Below, piece after piece: positions 7,308 to 13,538 of a stretch of 37,175 nt of DNA. Source of the stretch: an uncultured Oscillospiraceae bacterium (GTDB lineage: Bacteria; Bacillota; Clostridia; Oscillospirales; Oscillospiraceae); assembly GCA_947629915.1 (NCBI GenBank), contig CANRFN010000047.1, forward strand, positions 1 to 37,175. Direction: 5' to 3'. Positions within the stretch are counted from its first letter, which is position 1. The number at the start of each line of letters is the position of its first letter. The position numbers were made by a program, and so were the translations under genes. A model generated the notes under the pieces. The model was given only the letters and a program-made list of their open reading frames with translations. It was not told the origin of the DNA and did not search any database.

Positions 7308-7529
7308 TTGAGCGAAGAGCTGTATTTGCAGTGGGAGATGAAGTATCGTGGTAGCAGGAAAAAGGAGGTGGATGCGGAGGTAAAAAAGCAGGTACAGAAT
7401 CACTACTATGAGTTGGCAAGGGGCCTGCTCAGCGATGGGCTGTCCGTGGATGCGCTGGAAAAGAGAATGAAAATCCCCCGTGATGACCTGTTGCGTATGC
7501 AGGCTGAGCTGAACGGGACACCGGCCTGA
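7308..7529 (+). CDS. Small Rpn-tail-like protein, array copy A3
   Basis: The 73-residue last member of the array starts at TTG 7308 behind GAAGAAGGTGA. Its first part follows A2, but the central helix carries the four-residue longer form (DAEVKKQVQNHYYE) seen in B2, and the second half (ARGLLSDGLSVDALEKRMK) is an A type. It is thus the most diverged copy and shows that segments have been reassorted. It is followed by about 130 bp without a gene, then an inverted repeat (7661-7697) and the array terminator. Confidence 0.6.
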   Translation: MSEELYLQWEMKYRGSRKKEVDAEVKKQVQNHYYELARGLLSDGLSVDALEKRMKIPRDDLLRMQAELNGTPA

Positions 7530-7660
7530 TGGGTGCCGCTGAGAGCAGATTCTTCTGTCCCTGACGCTTGCAGCCGTGGGATCCAGACCGTGAGCCGCTG
7601 CCTGGAACCCTTAGTCTGCCCTGACTTCGGCCTTCGAGACAGGCGAGAAGAACCACGACA

Positions 7661-7697
7661 CTGCAGCAGATATTGGAGCGTTCAGTGTCTGCTGCAG
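7661..7697 (+). repeat. 10-bp perfect inverted repeat before the array terminator
   Basis: CTGCAGCAGA (7661-7670) and TCTGCTGCAG (7688-7697) form a perfect stem with a 17-nt loop. Only 28 bp later the array terminator begins, so the 7530-7771 segment may be a structured 3' UTR or the body of a small RNA. No credible reading frame is seen in 7530-7880 on either strand. Confidence 0.5.
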
Positions 7698-7725
7698 CAT
7701 CAACCCATAACAGACGCCGATAGAC

Positions 7726-7771
7726 AAACTGCCGTATGTCAGCATCAACAGGCTGGCATGCGGCAGTTTTT
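7726..7771 (+). terminator. Rho-independent terminator of the small-gene array
   Basis: An 18-bp stem (7726-7743 with 7752-7769, two G-T wobbles, otherwise paired; outer arm AAACTGCCG / CGGCAGTTT) with an 8-nt loop is followed by a T-run (7767-7771). It is the strongest plus-strand terminator in the island and closes the array transcript. Confidence 0.85.
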
Positions 7772-7880
7772 CCCGTATGACTTGTTGGGTGCCTCTGGCA
7801 AAAGCGGACGGAGCGCTTGAGGGGGATGCAAATGCTGCAGTGGGGCCGTCTGCTCCAGTTACATAGCGCAGGCAACAGCG

Positions 7881-7913
7881 CACCCGCGCTGGCCGAGAAG
7901 GCCAGCGCGGGTT
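7881..7913. repeat. CCGCGCTGG-core hairpin, copy 2
   Basis: Perfect 12-bp stem CCCGCGCTGGCC (7883-7894) / GGCCAGCGCGGG (7900-7911) has loop GAGAA. It lies 55 bp past the lipoprotein stop on the minus strand and may act as its terminator, though the T-run is weak. The downstream segment 7929-7944 (GAATCCCTTTTCA then G-AT) recurs at 12011-12026 near the kinase promoter. Confidence 0.65.
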
Positions 7914-7966
7914 GTGCTATTGCTTGGTGGGAATCCCTTTTCAGATCGCAGCTCGCCGAGGAAGCG

Positions 7967-8500
7967 CTAAGAGAAGAGCTCAACGCCGGCAATGCAGGTG
8001 ACGTGCGGCTCCTCTACAAAGAGCAGCATGTCTGCGGTGCCGAACTGCTCTTTCACAAACTGCTTCACGGGGGCAATATCGAAAGAAGAATCCGGGTCGC
8101 AGGAGAGAATGACACGGTTCTCCGCCATGCCGAGACGCATGTAGTTGAACCCAGAGTCTGGTCCCAGGGAGATGATGTAGTCGTTAAGGGACTCTCGGAC
8201 TGCGTGCAGCAGGGACTCTGGGTACTCCACCTGGTGGAACACCAACGGAAGGTCTTCAGAGACGGCGGGCAGATCCACCGATGCCGGATCGCAGGTGAGG
8301 AGCACTTGCATGGTGGAACCTTCGTAGTACACGCCGCCGAAGAGGTTCGGCATCGTGCTTCGAAGTGCCTCGGCAAAGGCATCGCACGAATTGAGCGGTG
8401 CAGCGGAGCTTGCAGCCATGGCCTGATTCACGATGGCACAGGCGGGGAGGAGCGCCAACGTCAGACAGAGAAGGAACAGCAGGAGGTATCTTACTTTCAT
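7967..8500 (-). CDS. Lipoprotein with GGVY-type uncharacterised domain
   Basis: The 177-residue protein has a lipoprotein signal peptide ending in lipobox LLPAC (Cys21 lipidated), so it should be anchored outside the membrane. Residues about 40-172 form an uncharacterised domain that is clearly paralogous to the C-terminal domain of the HTH membrane protein at 14405-15274: both share FGGVY-EG, TC-P--V-LP-VS-D, QV-Y and YI---GP-SG in the same order. ATG 8500 was chosen because AAAGGAG lies 9 bases upstream and the signal peptide begins there; 27 open codons upstream are not credible. It is a single gene between the array terminator and a decayed gene. The function is not recognised. Confidence 0.75.
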   Translation of the reverse strand: MKVRYLLLFLLCLTLALLPACAIVNQAMAASSAAPLNSCDAFAEALRSTMPNLFGGVYYEGSTMQVLLTCDPASVDLPAVSEDLPLVFHQVEYPESLLHAVRESLNDYIISLGPDSGFNYMRLGMAENRVILSCDPDSSFDIAPVKQFVKEQFGTADMLLFVEEPHVTCIAGVELFS

Positions 8501-8676
8501 CGTGGACAATCTCCTTTCTGAGATGAAATGGTTCCAAAGGTTGGAAGAGAGAACGGTTTGCAAGTATAGAAGACTGCGCATTTTGCTGTGGCATACAGCC
8601 AGCGGTATCGGATTGCGGCCTGCCTTGCAAGAGACAGTTTAGCACAGGGCGGCGCGGAAGGAAAGCAACGCGTTTT

Positions 8677-9680
8677 AACATTTGGGGCGTTTGGAGGACT
8701 GGCGCTGCGTATCTCAGCCTGCATGGTTGGGACTGGCGGGCGGCGAAAGAGAATCGGCAGGGCACGCCAAACCTGGGCGAAGGCTCTACCAGATACAGCT
8801 ATTTCGAGAAGCGGTCCTGGGAAGATGTAGTCCTGGATCTTGGAACTGCGACTTTCAGACGGGCAAAGTGGGATACAGCACGTTCGGACAGGTCTGCTTT
8901 GCGGTCAATCTGCTGCGGGAGTTCTACACCGTTGCGCCAGGCATTGCCTCGTTAAAGGGGACAAGTCCCCTTGTTGAGAGCTGTTTGGGCTGGCTAAACT
9001 ACCTTTTTGACGAGACTTGGGACAATCGGCGCATCTACCGCATCCAAGAGCTATACCGAGCGCTTCCGAACTGGTCTGATCGGTATTACGCTGAAGAAGA
9101 CGACCCGGCTGCGAAAGAGCTCATTGAATGCATGGCGGGACATTATGCGGTGTCTGGAGAAATCGATCCGCAGATCCTGTAAAAGATGGAGAGCGACCGC
9201 GTGGCAACCGGCTGTACAGACATCGAAATAAGCCCGGTGAGCACGCTGGACTTTCTGAACAAGGCATCTGCGCTGTCCCGGTACTTTTGCTTTGAAGGAG
9301 GTGCGATCACCCAGGATGACCGCGCCTACTGGTGGAGACCCAAAGGGGATGTCAGATTCTCGGAGAAGATGAAAGCATGGCTCGGAGACATCCATGCACA
9401 GTACGGCGAATATCTCAAGGACGAGCGGGAGATCGATGTGTCGCACACCATGGATCGAATGCTTACAAAATGCACGGGGATATTTCAACGCCCGGTCCTG
9501 TTCTCGTCTTTCTACTGGCATTGCAATCTGAACGAGCAGGACCGGAATGTGCGGGCTGCCGTCAGGCAGCTGTAGTCTGTCCTGTACGATGCGGTGCAGG
9601 ACGGAGATTGCACATGGTTGGACCGGTACTGCGCCGTCCTGGCCAACAAGGCCCTGCGGGAAAAGGTGCTCGGCTTCTAA
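8677..9680 (+). pseudogene. Decayed gene of unknown family (frameshift plus two stops)
   Basis: A coding-like frame begins around 8677 (first clear residues NIWGVW, then SLHGWDWRAAKENR) and runs to about 8856. A one-base deletion there moves it to the next frame (QTGKVGYSTFGQVCF and so on). This second frame continues to TAA 9678-9680 but is broken by TAA at 9180-9182 and TAG at 9573-9575. Both internal stops sit where Gln would fit (CAA to TAA and CAG to TAG). The reconstructed product is about 330 residues, rich in Trp, Tyr, Glu and Asp, with no signal peptide or membrane segment; I do not recognise the family. The start is not identified and may be lost upstream, where the lipoprotein promoter lies. 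Confidence 0.65.
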
Positions 9681-9704
9681 AGAGTAAAGAGGTTAATAGA
9701 CAAC

Positions 9705-9738
9705 GATACCCGCGCTGGCTTGTGCCAGCGCGGGTATC
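9705..9738. repeat. CCGCGCTGG-core hairpin, copy 3
   Basis: Perfect 15-bp stem GATACCCGCGCTGGC (9705-9719) / GCCAGCGCGGGTATC (9724-9738) has a 4-nt loop. It lies 25 bp after the decayed gene. No T-run follows on the plus strand, so it may be a mobile or REP-like hairpin rather than a simple terminator. Confidence 0.7.
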
Positions 9739-9792
9739 CGCATATGGCTGAAAATGCTGAAGTGTGCTCATATCTCTGGCATTGAGGCAACC

Positions 9793-9840
9793 TGCCTGAA
9801 TCTGCAATAATAACTTGTCGGGCTATATTTTATTCAGGCA
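9793..9840 (-). other. Inverted repeat after the HTH-ATPase-nuclease gene
   Basis: TGCCTGAAT (9793-9801) and ATTCAGGCA (9832-9840) form a 9-bp stem with a 30-nt AT-rich loop, about 53 bp past the stop of the large minus-strand gene. It could be its 3' stem-loop, but no T-run follows. Confidence 0.4.
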
Positions 9841-9892
9841 AGCAACTTTTCTGGAGAAAACGAGGGCTTTAGGAGTAGATTGGGAGTATGAC

Positions 9893-11734
9893 TCATGTGT
9901 CGGTGACCACGTCTACATGTTTACCGCAGAATGCTATGCCGTACTTGTAGATCGTGTGGATATTCCGCTTCAGTAGATTTACATTGTAGTTGTTCTTGTT
10001 GATCTGATCCAGCGCGTTTACGGCTTCCTCATGGAGTTTCTCTTTGGTGTATTTCTCACTGTCTAGAGACTTGAACTCGATCAAAATGCCTGGGTGATCG
10101 TGCAATTTCGGTTCCATTTCGATGTCGTAGCGACCATCACCAGACTCCCGATTGGATGTGATATAATATCCTGCAAATGCGGCGCTGAGCCCCAGCGCAA
10201 ATCCGTGGTAGAATCCCTCTGCGGAAGTGTCGAAGTAGGATGCAGACTGAGAGAGGAACGTTTGGAGATTGCTTCGAACTGATTTCCAATCGTTGTTCTC
10301 CAGCGCTTTCTGGATGTCCTGTGCTATGGCCTGTTGCGTAGGTGCAAATCGATCAAGGATAACTTTCTTGAATATGGAAAGAACCTCCATATTGGGAATT
10401 GCCAAGGTGCAGATCTCTCCGTTTTTCACAGGTGGAATATCTACCGCTTTCAAGTATCCACAGGCAAGAAGAAAGCTGAAAATGCTGGATGGGTTATCGG
10501 CTATCTCGGAGTACACCATTCTGATGTCTACAGCAGCACGAACCATTTTTCCATTCAGCAGATCTTGCAGCTGATCGATGCAATCTGCTTCAGCCTTGCG
10601 GACTAGCTCACCGATCAGTTCGTTCCCAGACGTGTTTAACCAGTACTTATCTATTTCGCACTTTTTTTCAAAGTAGCTGACAACGGACCATGGATTATAG
10701 ATCTCTGTGCCGCCAAAGACATACCCGTTGTACCATTTCTGGATCTCATCTATTCTGTCCTCAGCATGATACTCTACCGCCATTGCACGCACTTCTTCAG
10801 ACGTGTACCCAAAATAGGCACTAAACTGAGGATCTAGGACAGAGTAAACGATCAAGTTATTCATGCCAGTGAAAATACTCTCTTTTGCAACTTGCAGAAT
10901 TCCTGTGAGAAAGCCGTATTTCACATGATTATTATCTTTTAGCCCGTGGCAAAACAGGTTCCGCAGGAACCCTACCACTTCTTTGTAAAAGCCATTCGTA
11001 TATCCTTTTTGAATTGGCGTGTCATATTCGTCTATAATGATAATGGCGGGAATCCCATAATGCTCCTCCAGCATGCGGGACAGATCGGACAGAGTGTGCT
11101 CAAAATGATACCGATCATCCCCTTTTGCCGTGAAGCTTCTTACCATCTTTTTGTATTCAGCACGGCATTTTTTGCTCTTTCTGAGCTCTTTATGGCGGTC
11201 TACCTCTTGTGTCAGGATTTTGCAAAGCTCATGATACATCTCATTCCAAGTAGATTGATCGACACCGCTAAAACTAACATAGATTATAGGATACTGGCCT
11301 TGCTGTTGCCGATACATCAAGCCACAATTCCAAATTTTCTTGTCTACAAAATACGCTGAGTTGTCTTCTTCGGTGCGTTCAAAAAAGGTCTTGATCATAT
11401 CTAAATTCAAGGATTTACCAAAACGCCTGGGCCGTGTGAACAGGAAATATCCTGTTGATTTGTCGATGATATCCCGCAGAAGGAGCGTCTTATCGACATA
11501 GTATAAGCTCGTGGAAAACTGCTTAAAGTTTTTCGTTCCAAGACCAAGCGGTAAGCACGGCTCCCCGTCACCGAGAGCAGGAAGGTCGGCAGGCCTCTGT
11601 GCACTCCTGGAAATGAGCCACCGCCCGGCAACTTTATCTGCCTGAATGAGACCAGCTACACAGAAACTTGCCACATTTGCTTCTGTAGCATTCCAAAGCT
11701 TTGCAGCTTCCTTTGTTGTCATGAAATCGTTCAT
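9893..11734 (-). CDS. HTH + AAA-ATPase-like + PD-(D/E)XK nuclease protein
   Basis: The 613-residue protein has three parts. Residues 4-48 are an excisionase/MerR-like helix-turn-helix (TTKEAAKLWNATEANV). Residues 60-340 are the 'AAA-ATPase-like' domain (PF09820 type), with a Walker A variant TRPRRFGKSL (100-109) and Walker B IIIIDEYD (231-238). Residues about 500-613 are a PD-(D/E)XK nuclease-like domain with GRYDIEM (Asp537) and LIEFKS (Glu553, Lys555). The family is large and mobile in anaerobes; the cellular role is not established. The codons are clearly richer in A and T than the neighbouring core genes, suggesting transfer. The ATG follows GGAGG by 7-8 bases. All three predicted active centres look intact. 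A 3' gene fragment lies 15 bp upstream in the same direction. Confidence 0.9.
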   Translation of the reverse strand: MNDFMTTKEAAKLWNATEANVASFCVAGLIQADKVAGRWLISRSAQRPADLPALGDGEPCLPLGLGTKNFKQFSTSLYYVDKTLLLRDIIDKSTGYFLFTRPRRFGKSLNLDMIKTFFERTEEDNSAYFVDKKIWNCGLMYRQQQGQYPIIYVSFSGVDQSTWNEMYHELCKILTQEVDRHKELRKSKKCRAEYKKMVRSFTAKGDDRYHFEHTLSDLSRMLEEHYGIPAIIIIDEYDTPIQKGYTNGFYKEVVGFLRNLFCHGLKDNNHVKYGFLTGILQVAKESIFTGMNNLIVYSVLDPQFSAYFGYTSEEVRAMAVEYHAEDRIDEIQKWYNGYVFGGTEIYNPWSVVSYFEKKCEIDKYWLNTSGNELIGELVRKAEADCIDQLQDLLNGKMVRAAVDIRMVYSEIADNPSSIFSFLLACGYLKAVDIPPVKNGEICTLAIPNMEVLSIFKKVILDRFAPTQQAIAQDIQKALENNDWKSVRSNLQTFLSQSASYFDTSAEGFYHGFALGLSAAFAGYYITSNRESGDGRYDIEMEPKLHDHPGILIEFKSLDSEKYTKEKLHEEAVNALDQINKNNYNVNLLKRNIHTIYKYGIAFCGKHVDVVTDT

Positions 11735-11749
11735 TTCCTCACCTCCGGC

Positions 11750-11968
11750 CTAATCATTCAGGGATACGAACTTAGAAAAAATAGGAATGAGACTTTCCGC
11801 GAATCTCTGCGTGCACAGATTACTAACGCAAACAATGTCTCTTATAGTGTAAACCAAACGTTCCGCAAAGTCAAGTGTAATTTGTGAGATTTGCAACTGC
11901 TGATGCAAGCCTCGCGGTATGAGATTCCAAAGCTGCTCGAAAGTGCACTTTGCTACGTCTGAAGTGAG
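11750..11968 (-). pseudogene. 3' fragment of an unknown gene upstream of the ATPase-nuclease gene
   Basis: Reading on the minus strand toward TAG at 11750-11752 there are about 70 codons of protein-like sequence (CTFEQLWNLIP, then ITLDFAERLVYTIRDI, then FAESLIPIFSKF). Codon use is AT-rich like the following gene, and the spacing (15 bp) and shared direction suggest an operon remnant. No start codon or ribosome site is found, and the coding character fades at the G-run (11974-11983), beyond which lies the promoter of an unrelated kinase. It is most simply the end of a gene whose front was lost. The family is not recognised. A possible promoter for the ATPase gene (TTGCGG 11863-11868, TATAAG 11841-11846, 16-bp spacer) lies inside it. 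Confidence 0.45.
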
Positions 11969-11973
11969 AATCT

Positions 11974-11983
11974 GGGGGGGGGG
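11974..11983. repeat. Ten-G homopolymer run
   Basis: A run of exactly 10 G lies 35 bp upstream of the kinase -35 box, at the boundary between the AT-richer fragment and core-type sequence. Such runs are prone to slippage; the position upstream of a promoter leaves phase-variable expression possible, but nothing else supports it. Confidence 0.7.
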
Positions 11984-12017
11984 ATTGTATCTGGCCTCTT
12001 GGAGGTGTGAGAATCCC

Positions 12018-12046
12018 TTTTCAAATGCTGGCAAGGCGTGTATAAT
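12018..12046 (+). promoter_or_regulatory. Promoter of the FGGY kinase
   Basis: -35 TTTTCA (12018-12023) and perfect -10 TATAAT (12041-12046) are separated by 17 bp, giving a leader of roughly 27 nt to the ATG at 12080. Confidence 0.65.
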
Positions 12047-12079
12047 GCTGCGAGAACGATTGGAACGGAGGCGCAGACC

Positions 12080-13420
12080 ATGAAGATCGTTGGCGTAGAC
12101 ATCGGGACCACCACCATCGGCATGGTGGTGGTAGAGAAAGACAGCCTGGAGGCTGTGGAGAAGCACACGATCCCAAACAACTGCTTCCTGCCCGGTCAAC
12201 CCTGGGAGCGGATCCAGGATGTGCGGGAGATCGTCTGCCGGGCAAAGGAGGCGCTGGATCAGATTCTCTCTGCATACCCAGACATCGCTGCTATCGGCCT
12301 CACAGGGCAGATGCATGGCATCGTCTATGTGGATCGGGCGGGAAATGCAGTGAGCCCGCTGTACACCTGGCAGGACGGATCTGGCAATCAGCCCCTGTCC
12401 GATGGCAGGTCTGTCTGCAACATCCTGTCTCAGGACTGCGGCATCCCCGCCGCCACCGGGTACGGTATGGTGACGTACCTGTACCACTGCAAGACGGGAC
12501 AGGTCCCTGCGGGCGCGGCGTCCATCTGCACCATCGCAGACTATTTCGGTATGGTCCTCACCGGCCGCACTGCACCCCTGGTCCACATCAGCCAGGCGGC
12601 CAGTCTGGGCCTGTATGATCTGCGGGAGAGGGTCTTTCTCCGGGAGATCTTGAGGGAAAACGGCGCCAACCCGGACCTGGCGCCGGAGATCACCGATGAC
12701 GTGGTACCCCTTGGGACCTATCGCGGGATTCCGGTCTGTGCCTCTCTGGGAGACAACCAGGCCAGCTTTCTGGGTACCGTCCGGGACGGGGCCAATACGG
12801 TGCTGGTGAATGTGGGGACTGGAGCACAGGTCTCTGTCCTCTCAGAGCGCCCATATGCCGGCCGCGGGGTCGATGCCAGGCCCTTCACCAAGGACGCCTA
12901 TCTGCTGGTTGGGGCCGCAATCTGTGGCGGAGCTGCCTATGCCGCATTGGAGCAGTTCTTCCGCTCGTACGCCGCGGCGGCCGGTGCCCCAGATGTCCCC
13001 CAGTACGCTGTTATGCAGAGGCTCCTGGAGCAGCAGCCAGACCAAACAGAGGCCCTGGCGGTACAGACCACCTTCCTGGGCACCCGGGAGAATCCCCATG
13101 AGACCGGCTCCATCTCCGGCATCACCATCGCCAACTTCCACCCCGCCGCCCTGATCCGGGGCACCCTGAACGGCATGGCAGAGGAACTGTATGGCCTGTA
13201 CCGTGTCATGCGAGAACAGGCGGGCATTACGCGGAGCAAGCTGCTGGCCTCCGGAAACGGGGTCCGCCGAAACGAGGTCCTGCAGAAGATCCTCAGCGAC
13301 GTCTTTGACCTGCCCCTCACCGTCTATCCCAGCGAGGAGGAGGCAGCCTGCGGTGCCGTCATCGCCGCCATCGCCATGCTGAATGATATAACCCTGGAGA
13401 AGCGGCTGGGGAAAACCTGA
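12080..13420 (+). CDS. FGGY-family carbohydrate kinase, sedoheptulokinase-like
   Basis: The 446-residue protein belongs to the FGGY kinases, which phosphorylate sugars with ATP in the cytosol. The N-terminal phosphate loop is VDIGTTTIGMVV (6-17), TGQMHGIVYVD marks the sugar-binding region, GDNQASFLG (about 223-231) carries the catalytic Asp, and the C-terminal ATP-binding part has ASGNGVRRN and EEEAACGA. The TGQMHG-IVY pattern and the length fit sedoheptulokinase better than xylulokinase (family knowledge), but the substrate cannot be settled from sequence alone. ATG 12080 follows GGAGG by 8 bases; an open frame 14 codons upstream overlaps the -10 box and is rejected. It is a single-gene unit; no pentose or heptose pathway partner is next to it. 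A LacI-type palindrome and a terminator follow. Confidence 0.85.
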   Translation: MKIVGVDIGTTTIGMVVVEKDSLEAVEKHTIPNNCFLPGQPWERIQDVREIVCRAKEALDQILSAYPDIAAIGLTGQMHGIVYVDRAGNAVSPLYTWQDGSGNQPLSDGRSVCNILSQDCGIPAATGYGMVTYLYHCKTGQVPAGAASICTIADYFGMVLTGRTAPLVHISQAASLGLYDLRERVFLREILRENGANPDLAPEITDDVVPLGTYRGIPVCASLGDNQASFLGTVRDGANTVLVNVGTGAQVSVLSERPYAGRGVDARPFTKDAYLLVGAAICGGAAYAALEQFFRSYAAAAGAPDVPQYAVMQRLLEQQPDQTEALAVQTTFLGTRENPHETGSISGITIANFHPAALIRGTLNGMAEELYGLYRVMREQAGITRSKLLASGNGVRRNEVLQKILSDVFDLPLTVYPSEEEAACGAVIAAIAMLNDITLEKRLGKT

Positions 13421-13449
13421 AATCCCAAAATCGCCGTGGGGGCAAAGCG

Positions 13450-13463
13450 GTGAAACGTTTCAC
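13450..13463. promoter_or_regulatory. LacI/GalR-type palindromic operator candidate
   Basis: GTGAAACGTTTCAC is a perfect 14-bp palindrome with the central CG and TGAAA-TTTCA arms typical of LacI/GalR-family operators (family knowledge). It lies 30 bp after the kinase stop rather than at a visible promoter, and no LacI-family gene is in the window. Confidence 0.5.
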
Positions 13464-13502
13464 GTGTTTCGCCCTCCACGCGAAATTGCGCCATCGAAAA
13501 CC

Positions 13503-13534
13503 ATCGGGCGGGAGGCTGCAGCCTCCTGCCCGAT
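13503..13534. terminator. Bidirectional terminator between convergent genes
   Basis: A nearly perfect 32-bp palindrome (ATCGGGC and GCCCGAT at the ends, GGAGGCTGCAGCCTCC in the middle, one G-T mismatch) stands between the convergent kinase and MBL genes. It forms a long GC-rich hairpin without a clear T-run on either side. Confidence 0.6.
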
Positions 13535-13538
13535 GCGC

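Larger units (their letters stand above)
6069..7529 (+). repeat. Tandem array of a 620-bp two-gene module (2.4 copies)
   Basis: Module 1 (6069-6688) and module 2 (6689-7307) each contain an A-type and a B-type small gene with spacers; a third, partial module (7308-7529) contains only an A-type gene. Corresponding positions are offset by exactly 620 bp for most of the length (for instance 6351 with 6971, 6581 with 7201, and 6271 with 6891). The B halves are nearly identical and the A halves more diverged. The near-identity indicates recent duplication or gene conversion. Confidence 0.85.

Noticed and set aside
5942..7419. Minus-strand frames of 444 and 261 codons across the small-gene array
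   Set aside because: They follow the repeat periodicity of the array in antisense, are Ser/Pro/Phe-rich and lack starts with ribosome sites; the plus-strand family has a conserved start context.
7429..7992. 187-codon minus-strand frame after the array
   Set aside because: Ser/Cys/Arg-rich without motif and crossing a terminator and a hairpin.
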